Positions 7,932-15,754 of a stretch of DNA of 64,000 bases are shown piece by piece (position 1 is the first letter of the stretch; the number at the start of each line of letters is the position of its first letter). The stretch is taken from the NCBI GenBank assembly GCA_964453335.1, contig CAYVOK010000011.1, forward strand, positions 34,599 through 98,598, written 5' to 3'. The notes beneath the pieces were generated by a model that saw only the letters and a list, made by a program, of their open reading frames with translations, did not search any database and was not told the DNA's origin. The position numbers and the translations under genes were made by a program. Source of the DNA: VGBO01 sp964453335 (lineage in GTDB: Bacteria; Actinomycetota; Acidimicrobiia; Acidimicrobiales; CAIXPF01).

Positions 7932-8965
7932 ACCGTCGACGACGCAGCGGCAGCCGGTACGCCGAGGCCCGGCCACGCCGCGGCGACGGCGTCGAGGCTC
8001 CACAGGCGGTCGTCGATCCCGTGCGTCGACGTGTGCAGCATCAGCTCGTCGGCGTCGGTCGCCCCGGCGAGGGACACGAGCCCGTCGAGGACCCGGTCGA
8101 CGGACCCGACGATTCGCGTCGACGGCATCGCGTTCGCTGCCGCCATCTCGGGGTGCTCCGCCGCGTCCTCCGGGGTGAGCAACGGCAGGAGCCGGCCGGT
8201 GCGCATCCCATACTTCCGCAGCTGCGACGGCCCCGCCCGCCACAGGGCGGTCGCGTCGTCGGGCGCGGCGAGCACCGACGCGGTGACGATCACGTGCGGG
8301 CGGTCGAGGAGGTGCGACGGCCGGAACGCCCGACGGTAGATGCCGACTGCGTCGAGCGTGCCACCCATGTCGAAGTGGTGGGCGAACCCGAAGGGGAGCC
8401 CCAACATGCCGGCGAGCTGCGCGCTGAAGTCGCTCGACCCGAGGAGGACGACCTGCGGGGTGCTCGTCGGCTCCGGGGTCGCCCGGAACGACCGCCACAA
8501 CCCGTCGTCGGTGCGGGCGTCGCCGAGGAGACCCATCACGTCGAGCAGGTCACGGGGGAAGTCCTCCGCACCGAGGTCGGTCGTGCGACGCAGGGCGCGG
8601 GCGGTCTGCAGGTCGGAACCGGGGGCGCGTCCGATGCCGAGGTCTATCCTCCCGGGGTGCAGTGCCTCGAGCAGCGCGAACTGCTCGGCGACCACGAGCG
8701 GGGCGTGGTTGGGCAGCATCACCCCGCCCGACCCGATCCGGATGCGCTCCGTCGACGCGGCCAGGTGCGCCATGAGCACCGGCGGGTTCGTCGAGGCGAC
8801 GGTCGCCATGTTGTGGTGCTCGGCCACCCAGAACCGGTGGAGTCCCAACGAGTCGGCCCGGCGGGCGAGCGCGACGGTCTCGGCGAGCGCCTCGGCGCTC
8901 GTGCGACCGTCCGCGACGGTCGCGAGGTCGAGCAGCGAGAGCGGGACTCGGGTGGGATCGGCCAC
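7928..8965 (-). CDS. LLM-class flavin-dependent oxidoreductase (luciferase-like monooxygenase group 1)
   Basis: A 345-residue TIM-barrel luciferase-like protein. VPLSLLDLATV at the N-terminus, WVAEHHNM near 46-53, IGSGGVMLPNHAPLVVAEQF near 76-95 and GRIDLGIGRAPGSD near 104-117 are hallmarks of the group that uses FMN or F420. The electron carrier and substrate cannot be assigned. GTG start at 8965 lies 7 nt after a TACGCT box on the same strand, suggesting leaderless expression; the DUF3817 gene follows with a 4-nt overlap. Confidence 0.88.
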   Translation of the reverse strand: MADPTRVPLSLLDLATVADGRTSAEALAETVALARRADSLGLHRFWVAEHHNMATVASTNPPVLMAHLAASTERIRIGSGGVMLPNHAPLVVAEQFALLEALHPGRIDLGIGRAPGSDLQTARALRRTTDLGAEDFPRDLLDVMGLLGDARTDDGLWRSFRATPEPTSTPQVVLLGSSDFSAQLAGMLGLPFGFAHHFDMGGTLDAVGIYRRAFRPSHLLDRPHVIVTASVLAAPDDATALWRAGPSQLRKYGMRTGRLLPLLTPEDAAEHPEMAAANAMPSTRIVGSVDRVLDGLVSLAGATDADELMLHTSTHGIDDRLWSLDAVAAAWPGLGVPAAAASSTV

Positions 8966-8972
8966 GACGACG

Positions 8973-8978
8973 AGCGTA
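8973..8978 (-). promoter_or_regulatory. Leaderless-type -10 box (TACGCT) of the 8965 gene
   Basis: On the minus strand TACGCT, then CGTCGTC (7 nt), then the GTG start codon at 8965. Confidence 0.45.
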
Positions 8979-8999
8979 GGGGTTCCGGGGCGGGTGCCC

Positions 9000-9653
9000 T
9001 CAGCCGAGACTGGTGTCGAGCTTGGGTTCGCCGCGGAGCGACCGTTTCAGCTCGGCGAACCCGGGGAAGGAGGCGATCTCCCACACGGCGTCCCACAGGG
9101 CGCCCGCCCGGTCGGGTGCCGGTACCTCGTTGATCACCGGGCCGAAGAACGACTGCTCGACCCCGTCACGTCGGAACGTGAGGATCGGGGTGCCGACGTC
9201 CTTGCCGGTGCGGCGCAGCGCCTCGTCCTTCTCGGCGCGCAGCAGGTCGTCGAAGGACTCGTCGTTCGCCGCGCCGATGTAGCGCTCCTCGATGCCTGCC
9301 GAGCGCAGGTACGCGGGGAAACCCTCGGCGAAGTGGTCGGTGAGCTCCTTGCGACGACGGTGCACGTGGATGTCCCCACCGAAGGTCGTGTACAGGTCGC
9401 CCATCCGTGCCGGACCCTCGGCCGCACGGATCGCCGCCGCCACGCGCAGCAGCTTCAGCCCGGTGCCGTGGATCTCGGGGTACCCGGCGGGGAACTCCGT
9501 GGCGTAGTCACGGTGCTCGTTGAGCAGCCGGAGGGGGATGAACCGCCAGTCGACCCGCAGGCCGCGCTGACGGGCCACGATGTCGACCCAGCGCGACGTG
9601 AGCCACGCCCACGGGCAGACCGGATCCCAGAAGAACTCGACGTCGGCGTCCAC
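9000..9653 (-). CDS. DsbA-family protein, Rv2466c (mycothiol-dependent reductase)-like, single active-site Cys
   Basis: A 217-residue thioredoxin-fold protein with a helical insert. The active-site loop is C13-P-W-A16-W, so it has only the nucleophilic Cys; the resolving Cys of the CPWC type is Ala. A cis-Pro loop is present (VGTPILTF), followed by FFGPVIN. Mycobacterial Rv2466c uses mycothiol and reduces nitro compounds, and a one-Cys form would depend on mixed disulfides with a small thiol. A two-Cys paralogue lies at 44173. GTG start 6 nt after TAGTCT on the same strand. Confidence 0.8.
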   Translation of the reverse strand: MDADVEFFWDPVCPWAWLTSRWVDIVARQRGLRVDWRFIPLRLLNEHRDYATEFPAGYPEIHGTGLKLLRVAAAIRAAEGPARMGDLYTTFGGDIHVHRRRKELTDHFAEGFPAYLRSAGIEERYIGAANDESFDDLLRAEKDEALRRTGKDVGTPILTFRRDGVEQSFFGPVINEVPAPDRAGALWDAVWEIASFPGFAELKRSLRGEPKLDTSLG

Positions 9654-9659
9654 GGGCGG

Positions 9660-9665
9660 AGACTA
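9660..9665 (-). promoter_or_regulatory. Leaderless-type -10 box (TAGTCT) of the 9653 gene
   Basis: Minus-strand TAGTCT, CCGCCC (6 nt), then GTG at 9653. The box overlaps the stop codon of the upstream gene. Confidence 0.45.
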
Positions 9666-10523
9666 CCCCCGCGCAACGCCGCCGTTCCGCCGCCCGCCGA
9701 GCCAGTCACCGCCCGGGGCACAGGTCGCCCGCCGCGGGCACGCCCAGCAGTGCAACCCCGGCACCCGGGGCAGGCGCTCGTCGCCGTCCTGGGCCACGGC
9801 GGCGGTGCCGGCGGCCCTGACGAACGCGTCGACGCCCCGCGCGAGCAGCGCGTCGTCGACGGTGAACACCTCGACGTGTGTCGCGGCCGGCACGACGACA
9901 CGCACACGGGCCGGGCCCCGGTCGGCCAGGCGGCTGAGGAGCGCGGCGCACGCAGCGACCGTCCGGGCCTCGCCGGGCGCGCCGATCCGACCCCGGGTGA
10001 CGACTGCGTCGCCGTCGGGGGCCTCGACGTCGAGATGGGCGCGCAGCCGGAAACGGCCGCGTCGCGGCTCCCAGGTCAGTGCACCACGGAGCACGATCCT
10101 GCCTGTCGGACCGGGTGGGAGCAGGTGCGGCGCAGCTCCCGTCGCCCAGGTGACGACCGACCGTCGGAGGGTGGCGACCGCGACCGCGTCGAGACCGGCG
10201 AGCCACGCCTCGATCGAGCCCTCCTCGGGTCGCGTGGACCGCAGGACCGTGTCGAACATCGCAGCGACGAGGTCCGGGAGGTCCTCGTCGGGTCGGGGCG
10301 GCGGGGAGGCGAGCCGGGCGAGGACCCCGAGGCCGAGGATCCGGCGTGCGTTGACCGTGCTCCAGCGGAACTCGTCGCCGGGCGCGAACCCGAACGCAGG
10401 ACAGGCGGTCGGGCGGAGCGCGTCGTCGGTACCGACCCTCAGCCGTCCACCGGTCGGGGGCAGGGCGGCCCCGACCGCGTCGAGGCGGGCGGTCAGATCG
10501 GCGGCGAGGTCGGTCGCCGTCAC
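9663..10523 (-). CDS. Unrecognised Cys-rich protein, degenerate Cas4/AddB-like Fe-S nuclease fold suspected
   Basis: A 286-residue protein I cannot name. An early Cys (TACPAFGF, near 40) and a C-terminal C-x2-C-x5-C cluster (CWACPRRATC, near 261-270) follow the one-plus-three Cys spacing of Fe-S PD-(D/E)XK nucleases. The part between is consistent with the fold, with LRAHLDVEAPDG possibly equal to the motif II strand, but a clear E-x-K is missing. The GTG start overlaps the stop of the 10520 gene (GTGA), whose product has the same Cys layout with intact nuclease motifs. The pair could form a heterodimer or be a duplicated and decayed nuclease. This is inference from motifs only. Confidence 0.6.
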   Translation of the reverse strand: MTATDLAADLTARLDAVGAALPPTGGRLRVGTDDALRPTACPAFGFAPGDEFRWSTVNARRILGLGVLARLASPPPRPDEDLPDLVAAMFDTVLRSTRPEEGSIEAWLAGLDAVAVATLRRSVVTWATGAAPHLLPPGPTGRIVLRGALTWEPRRGRFRLRAHLDVEAPDGDAVVTRGRIGAPGEARTVAACAALLSRLADRGPARVRVVVPAATHVEVFTVDDALLARGVDAFVRAAGTAAVAQDGDERLPRVPGLHCWACPRRATCAPGGDWLGGRRNGGVARG

Positions 10524-11500
10524 AGGACGTCGTCCTCGTCAGGGTCCGCCGCAACGGGGCACACCCGACGGTCGGGGCAGAACCGGCACCACGGGCCGGG
10601 GTTCGTCGCGACCCGGCCCTGCATCACGTCGGCGAGGACCTCGAGCGCCCGCCCGACGCGCACCGCTGCGGACTGCAACGTCGGTGCGTCCGCCCGCAGC
10701 TCGCACAGGAGACCCTGCGGTGCGGGGAGCGCCGGCGCCGCCCACCACACCGCGCCACCGTTCGGCGCGGCGCCTTCCACGAGTGCGGCGACGAGCAGGT
10801 ACAGCGCGAGGTCGTCGACATGGCCTGGATCGGGGCGTCCCGACTTCAGCTCGACGAGCAGCCTCGGACGCCACGCGCTGCCCGTCGCTGGCGGGGTCGG
10901 ACCGAGCGCGATGTCGATGCGGCACGCGACCACGGCGGCCGGGCCGTCACCGAGGTCACCGAGCGCCAGCTCGAGGGGGAGCTCGCTCCGGTACCACCAG
11001 GCCGGATGGAGTGTCGTCCGCCACGACGCACGGAACCGGCGCACCCGTTCGGCGAGCTGCTCGGCGAGGAGATCGCGTTCCGCACCGAGTACGACGTCGA
11101 CGAGGTCGTCGGCGCCGACGGTCCGCAGGGCCTCGCACGCCCGGTCGAGTGTGCGCAGTGGTCCGTCCGCCTCGGGGTCGACGACCCGTTCGACGACGAG
11201 GTGTGCGACCTGTTCGAAGAGCGCCCCGAGCGCGAGCGCCGTCGTCGGTCCGGGGTCGGTCGCACCGGCGAGACGGGCGGCGCCCGAACGCGGGCAGTCG
11301 AGGAGCGCGGCCACGGTCGCCTTCGTCAACCGGAGCGGGCGTGCGACGGGGTCGACCCGGGCGGCAGCACGCACGGCGAGGGCGTCGAGCCCTTCCCGGA
11401 GGTCCTCGAGGGTCGCCGTGTCCACGTCAGTGGGGTGCGTGGTGTCGAGCGCCGACCGCAGCCAGTCGGTGAGCGGGGTGGGCGTCGGCTCGACGTGCAC
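10520..11500 (-). CDS. PD-(D/E)XK superfamily nuclease with Fe-S cluster motif (RecB/Cas4-like)
   Basis: A 326-residue protein. GALFEQVAHLV (near 110-120) looks like RecB-nuclease motif I. ACRIDIALGP and LLVELKSG (near 196-230) supply the D and E-x-K of the active site, and HVDDLALYLLVAAL matches the Q/D-x3-Y helix. One Cys before the domain (LLDCPRSG) plus C-terminal CRFCPDRRVC (C-x2-C-x5-C) give the four ligands of the Cas4/AddB-type 4Fe-4S clasp. No helicase or cas gene is nearby. The GTG at 11500 lies just after the AzlD-like gene; the frame extends upstream through that gene but the sequence there is not protein-like. A DNA repair or end-processing role is possible. Confidence 0.7.
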   Translation of the reverse strand: MHVEPTPTPLTDWLRSALDTTHPTDVDTATLEDLREGLDALAVRAAARVDPVARPLRLTKATVAALLDCPRSGAARLAGATDPGPTTALALGALFEQVAHLVVERVVDPEADGPLRTLDRACEALRTVGADDLVDVVLGAERDLLAEQLAERVRRFRASWRTTLHPAWWYRSELPLELALGDLGDGPAAVVACRIDIALGPTPPATGSAWRPRLLVELKSGRPDPGHVDDLALYLLVAALVEGAAPNGGAVWWAAPALPAPQGLLCELRADAPTLQSAAVRVGRALEVLADVMQGRVATNPGPWCRFCPDRRVCPVAADPDEDDVL

Positions 11501-11511
11501 GACCGCCGCCG

Positions 11512-11820
11512 TCAGTTCCAGCCGAGACGGCGCGCGAGCGCGGTCGAGGCCGCAGCGGCCACGACGACGACGACGAGCGGGACCCGTCGCCATGCGAGTG
11601 CGCCGGCGACGGTGACCCCGAGGACGCGGGCGTCGACGCTGAGGTCCTGCCGGGTGGCGAAGGTCTGCATGGCGACGACGGCGGACACGATCGCGAGCGG
11701 GAGCAGCGACAACGGTCGGATCCACCGCTCGTTCGCCCCGAGACGACCGAGGACGTACAGGCCGGCGAGACGGTTCAGCGCGTTGCCGATCGCGACGATG
11801 ACGAAGCCGGCCCAGGTCAC
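11512..11820 (-). CDS. azlD: AzlD-family branched-chain amino acid transport subunit
   Basis: A 102-residue membrane protein: helix at 3-20 (WAGFVIVAIGNALNRLAG), ERWIRPLSLLPLAIVSAVVAMQTF near 38-62, and two more helices near 72-97. This is the length and layout of AzlD, the small partner of AzlC in branched-chain amino acid (analogue) export. The GTG start overlaps the AzlC-like stop (GTGA). Confidence 0.75.
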   Translation of the reverse strand: MTWAGFVIVAIGNALNRLAGLYVLGRLGANERWIRPLSLLPLAIVSAVVAMQTFATRQDLSVDARVLGVTVAGALAWRRVPLVVVVVAAAASTALARRLGWN

Positions 11821-12518
11821 GGTGCCGCCACCTCGGCACGGGCCGTCCGCCAACCGGTCGACGGGAACGCGAGCGCAGCGACCGCCGCCCCCGACGCGAC
11901 GAGGATCGGCACACCGGGAGGCGCGACCGGCGTCAGCGCGATCGCCGTGAGGGCGCCGAGCACCACCGCAGCCGTGGCGTCCCGCCGGGTTCTCGCCCCG
12001 ACCATCACCGACACGAGCGACGCAGGGAACAGGGCGTCGAGCCCGATCGCACGCGGGTCGCCGACGATGTTGCCGAGCGCGAGACCGACGGCGGAACCGA
12101 AGAACCAGCCGGTCGACATCGCCGTCGCGACCCGCCAGTACGCCCGGCGTCCCGGCTCGCCGTCACCGGCCGCGAGCGACGCGGCGACTTGCGCCTCGCC
12201 GATCACGTGCGCCATGGCGATCCGTTCCCACCACGGCGCATCCCAACGGCGCGCCATGCTCATCGCCAACAGCCCGAACCGGGAGCTGACGAGGAGGGCC
12301 GACGCGACGGCCGGTGCGAGACCGCCGCCGGCGCCGATCACCGCGGCGAAGGCGAGCTCGCCGGTGCCGGAGAACCACACCAGTGCGGCGAGCATCGTGA
12401 TGATCGCCGGGGTGTCGATCTCCGTCATCACCGAGGAGACGGCGATGCCGACCATCACGGACGCGAGCCACAGTGCGAGGAGGTCGGCGAAGCGGAGTCT
12501 CGGTGCGGTCGTGCTCAC
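11817..12518 (-). CDS. azlC: AzlC-family branched-chain amino acid exporter subunit
   Basis: A 233-residue polytopic membrane protein with about five or six hydrophobic helices. The segments VGIAVSSVMTEIDTPAIITMLAALVWFSGTGELAF and SRFGLLAMSMARRW correspond to the conserved first half of AzlC, where a small-residue-rich helix is followed by S-R-x3-Y/L-x3-L. Together with AzlD it would export branched-chain amino acids or analogues across the cytoplasmic membrane. GTG start at 12518; an open frame continues upstream but is not protein-like. Confidence 0.75.
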   Translation of the reverse strand: MSTTAPRLRFADLLALWLASVMVGIAVSSVMTEIDTPAIITMLAALVWFSGTGELAFAAVIGAGGGLAPAVASALLVSSRFGLLAMSMARRWDAPWWERIAMAHVIGEAQVAASLAAGDGEPGRRAYWRVATAMSTGWFFGSAVGLALGNIVGDPRAIGLDALFPASLVSVMVGARTRRDATAAVVLGALTAIALTPVAPPGVPILVASGAAVAALAFPSTGWRTARAEVAAP

Positions 12519-12595
12519 CCGGCGTCGTCCCCCCGCTGGTCGACGCCGCCCCGACGAGCGGCACGCCGACGCGCACGGTAGCCGCGGCGGCCACA

Positions 12596-13849
12596 ATGGT
12601 GGCGGTGTCCGGCACGACCACGACGACGGACCGGGCCGATCGACGTCGTCGACGGCTACGGGAGGAGCTCGCCGACGTCGGCTTCGTCGTCCCCGACGGT
12701 CTCGAGGGGGAACTGCTCCTCGGCGAGATCGACTACGCCCGCCACCCTCCCCGTCACGAGGGGACCTTCCCGTCCTACGGCGCTCTCCTCTGTGTGGAGC
12801 CGGTGCCCGACCTCGCCCCCTACGACCGGTACGGCACGGGTGAGACGTCCGTCGACACGCTCCGTCGTCTCGCGGACGGCCGCCAGTCCTTCGTCCTCGT
12901 GGAAGGGGACCGGGTCGAGGTGGCGGTCCTCGACGAGCCGCACGAGCGCGAGGTCGAACTCGTCAGGTTGCACCGGGCGTTCCCCGGTATCACGATCGTC
13001 CAACGCCTGACCGACGGGCAGGTGCGGGTGCTGGGTCCCGACGCGATCCTCAACTGGGACGGGGCGCACTGGTGGACCAAGCCGTACGCCGAGTCCTATC
13101 TCGCGGGCGTCGCGGCGTCGGTGCCGGGGTGCTCGCAGATGATCCTGCGGGCCATCCTCGAGTTCTGCGTGCACACGATGAGCCCGTCCCGTGCCGGGGC
13201 GATGCTCGTCTGGCGACTCGACCGCGACGACGCCGAGGTGGCCGACGAACCGGGGGAGGAGACCCACCACCTCCGGGGCACCGAGGAGTCGGTGCGGCTG
13301 CCGCGCCTGTCGCTCCTCGACGCCGGCACCCACGGCGCGGTCCGACAGCTCCTCACCCAGGTGGACGGCGCGACCGTGGTCGACGCGGACGGGAACCTGC
13401 GGGCGACGGGCCTGCACCTCGCCGTGTCGACCGATGCACAACGGCTCGTGGCCGTGCCGCGGGGGCGCGGGACCCGGCACACGGCCGCGCAACGGTTCTC
13501 CTTCGACGAGGAACGCACGGTCGTCTTCGTCGTGTCCGCCGACGGTCCGGTGAGCGTGTTCTCCGACGGCGCCCGGATCGCCGCGATCGACGCGACGCAC
13601 GGTGAGACCACCGGCCTCGAGGCGGGTCCCCAGTTCGACGGTGTCGTCACGACGACGTGCAGTCGGTGCGCGCGTCGCCTGAGCGTCCGACGGGCCGTCG
13701 GCTCGATCGCCCGCGACGACGACGAACCCTCGCTCGACGACGACGTCGCACCCGTCGCCCGGATCACCTGCCCGGTCTGCGGGACGACGGCGACGGTGGT
13801 CGGTGCGGCGGAGGGGGCGGCAGCCCGGGTCGTGAAGCGCCGCAGCTGA
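12596..13849 (+). CDS. DisA_N (diadenylate cyclase-like) domain protein with C-terminal zinc ribbon
   Basis: A 417-residue protein. Residues about 1-180 form an unrecognised N-terminal region. About 185-330 resembles the DAC domain: helix LRAILEFCVHTMSPSRAGAMLVW, then the DGA motif (257-259) and G-T-R-H-T-A-A (292-298) matching the RHRAA motif of c-di-AMP synthases with the second Arg changed to Thr, then a VFVVSADGPVSVF strand pair. Two Cys pairs, C355/C358 and C392/C395, make a zinc ribbon at the C-terminus. Canonical DisA instead carries a helical linker and HhH DNA-binding domain. It may make c-di-AMP or only bind nucleotide. A GTG at 12605 is an alternative start. Confidence 0.7.
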   Translation: MVAVSGTTTTTDRADRRRRRLREELADVGFVVPDGLEGELLLGEIDYARHPPRHEGTFPSYGALLCVEPVPDLAPYDRYGTGETSVDTLRRLADGRQSFVLVEGDRVEVAVLDEPHEREVELVRLHRAFPGITIVQRLTDGQVRVLGPDAILNWDGAHWWTKPYAESYLAGVAASVPGCSQMILRAILEFCVHTMSPSRAGAMLVWRLDRDDAEVADEPGEETHHLRGTEESVRLPRLSLLDAGTHGAVRQLLTQVDGATVVDADGNLRATGLHLAVSTDAQRLVAVPRGRGTRHTAAQRFSFDEERTVVFVVSADGPVSVFSDGARIAAIDATHGETTGLEAGPQFDGVVTTTCSRCARRLSVRRAVGSIARDDDEPSLDDDVAPVARITCPVCGTTATVVGAAEGAAARVVKRRS

Positions 13850-13857
13850 GGTGGCCC

Positions 13858-13863
13858 TACCGT
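13858..13863 (+). promoter_or_regulatory. Leaderless-type -10 box (TACCGT) of the 13870 gene
   Basis: TACCGT, GGGGCC (6 nt), then ATG at 13870, in the short gap after the DisA-like gene. Confidence 0.5.
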
Positions 13864-13869
13864 GGGGCC

Positions 13870-14679
13870 ATGCCCGGTGACCACGGACTCGTCCGCTACG
13901 ACGTCGAGGGACGGGTTGCCACCGTCACCCTCGACCGTCCCGAGAAGCTGAACGCGATCACGCCGACCCTGCAGGCCGACCTGCTCGCCGCGCTCGGGGA
14001 AGCGGAGGCCGACCCCGGTGTGCACGTCGCCGTCGTGCGTGGCGCAGGACGGGGATTCTGCGCGGGCTACGACGTCGCCGGGTCGGCGGAGGTCCCCGCC
14101 GACGTCACCGGCGACCGCGACTGGCTCGAGCGGATGCTGCAGGGATGGCTCCGGATCTGGGACCTGCGTATCCCGGTGCTCGCGCAGGTCCACGGTGTCT
14201 GCCTCGCCGGCGGCACCCAGCTCGCAGCGATCTGCGACATCGGGTTCGTCGATGCCGACACGAAGGTCGGTGCCCCGCAGTTGCCGCTCGGCGCCGGGTA
14301 CGTGTCGGCGTTCTGGGCGTGGTTCGTCGGCCCCAAGAAGGCGAAGGAGGTCTTCTTCCCGACCGGCACGCTCATGACGGGCGCGGACGCCACGGCGCTC
14401 GGGCTTTTCAACCGGGCGACCGAACCGGGGACCGTCGAGGAGGAGACCGCCCGGTACGCCGCCCTCGTCGCCCGGACACCGAAGGACATCCTCGGTCTGC
14501 AGAAGCAGTCGATCAACCGCACCCAGGAGCTGTCGGGGTTCCGGGCGGCGCTGCTGCAGAGCGTCGAGGTGGACACGATCGCGCACGTCTCGCCGTCGGT
14601 CCGGCTCGTGAACCGGACGATCGCCGAGGAGGGTCTGCGGGAGACGCTCCGGCGGTTCCAGGCCGGCGAACTGCTGTGA
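13870..14679 (+). CDS. Enoyl-CoA hydratase/isomerase family protein
   Basis: A 269-residue crotonase. The YDVEGRVATVTLDRPEKLNAI start (residues 8-28), FCAGYD near 64-69 and HGVCLAGGTQLAAICD near 112-127 supply the oxyanion-hole strands. The unusual AWFVGPKKAKEVFFPTG helix and the late C-terminal helix set it apart from the crotonase at 249, so the two are not recent duplicates. It is followed 7 nt later by an F420-type oxidoreductase, a frequent pairing in actinobacterial acyl-CoA catabolism. Substrate unknown. Confidence 0.88.
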   Translation: MPGDHGLVRYDVEGRVATVTLDRPEKLNAITPTLQADLLAALGEAEADPGVHVAVVRGAGRGFCAGYDVAGSAEVPADVTGDRDWLERMLQGWLRIWDLRIPVLAQVHGVCLAGGTQLAAICDIGFVDADTKVGAPQLPLGAGYVSAFWAWFVGPKKAKEVFFPTGTLMTGADATALGLFNRATEPGTVEEETARYAALVARTPKDILGLQKQSINRTQELSGFRAALLQSVEVDTIAHVSPSVRLVNRTIAEEGLRETLRRFQAGELL

Positions 14680-14686
14680 GCGGGCG

Positions 14687-15754
14687 ATGAAGCTCGACGT
14701 CCGCCTCCGTACCGACCTCGTGCACGCGGCGCCTGACGCGGCCGAGGCCGAGGAGATCGGGTTCGACGGGGCCTGGACCACGGAGAACCAGTGCGACGGA
14801 TTCCTCCCGCTCGCACTCGCCGCAGCGGCCACCGACCGGATCGAGCTCGGCCCGTCGGTTGCGATCGCGTTCGCCCGCACGCCGATGACCGTCGCCTACC
14901 TCGCCGCCGACCTGCAGCGGCTCACCGCGGGGCGGTTCCGTCTCGGCCTCGGGACCCAGATCCGGCCGCACGTCGAGAAGCGGTTCTCGATGCCGTGGTC
15001 GGCGCCGGCGGACCGCATGCGGGAGTTCGTCATCGCGCTGCGGGCCATCTGGACGGCATGGGAGACCGGCGATCCGCTCGACGTGCGCGGCGAGTTCTAC
15101 ACGCACACGCTCATGACGCCTGCGTTCCGGTCGCCCCCGCATCCCTTCGGCCCACCCCCGGTGCTCCTCGCAGCGGTGGGGCCGCGGATGACGCGCGTCG
15201 CCGGCGAGGTCGCGGACGGGCTGCTCGCCCATCCGTTCACGACGGAGCGCTACCTGCGTGAGGTGACGGTTCCCCTCGTCGCAGAGGGGCGCACCCGGTC
15301 GGGCCGTACGGGACCCTTCGAGATCGGCCTCTCGGCGTTCGTGGCGACCGACGACGCCGAGGTCGCCGCGGTCCGTCGACAGATCGCCTTCTACGGGTCG
15401 ACACCCGCCTACCGTCCCGTGCTCGACCTGCACGGGTGGGGGGAGCTGCAGGTCGAGCTCAACCGGCTCTCGAAGCAGGGACGGTGGGACGAGATGACCT
15501 CCCTCGTCGACGACGAGGTCCTCGCGACGATGTGCTGCGTCGGCACAACGTCCGAGGTCGCGGCCGAGCTGTGGCGGCGGTACGGCGACATCGCCGACCG
15601 GATCCGGTTCAACCTCCCCGGCGACGTCCCGCCACCTGCCCGGTGGTCGGTGCTCGTCGAGGCGATGCGCGCTCAGTCGCAGGCGTCGAGGTCGGCCAGC
15701 AGGTCGTCGAGCTCGCGGCGCAGCGCTCCGGGCAGCGCATCGCCGAGCGACTGA
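14687..15754 (+). CDS. LLM-class F420-dependent oxidoreductase (TIGR03617-like)
   Basis: A 355-residue luciferase-like TIM barrel. IELGPSVAIAFARTPM, GRFRLGLGTQIRPHVEKRF, MREFVIALRAIWTAW and GEVADGLLAHPF are signature segments of the F420-dependent subgroup. The family part ends near residue 328; the remaining ~27 residues are Ser/Arg-rich and are read from the antisense strand of the HD gene, an 82-nt convergent overlap. This tail is probably a consequence of losing an earlier stop codon rather than a domain. It forms a likely operon with the crotonase at 13870. Confidence 0.85.
   Translation: MKLDVRLRTDLVHAAPDAAEAEEIGFDGAWTTENQCDGFLPLALAAAATDRIELGPSVAIAFARTPMTVAYLAADLQRLTAGRFRLGLGTQIRPHVEKRFSMPWSAPADRMREFVIALRAIWTAWETGDPLDVRGEFYTHTLMTPAFRSPPHPFGPPPVLLAAVGPRMTRVAGEVADGLLAHPFTTERYLREVTVPLVAEGRTRSGRTGPFEIGLSAFVATDDAEVAAVRRQIAFYGSTPAYRPVLDLHGWGELQVELNRLSKQGRWDEMTSLVDDEVLATMCCVGTTSEVAAELWRRYGDIADRIRFNLPGDVPPPARWSVLVEAMRAQSQASRSASRSSSSRRSAPGSASPSD

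Noticed and set aside
10520..11914. A 464-residue version of the Fe-S nuclease starting at 11914
   Set aside because: The extra ~138 residues are antisense-like Arg-rich sequence overlapping AzlD and AzlC in another frame on the same strand; GTG 11500 fits the gene spacing.
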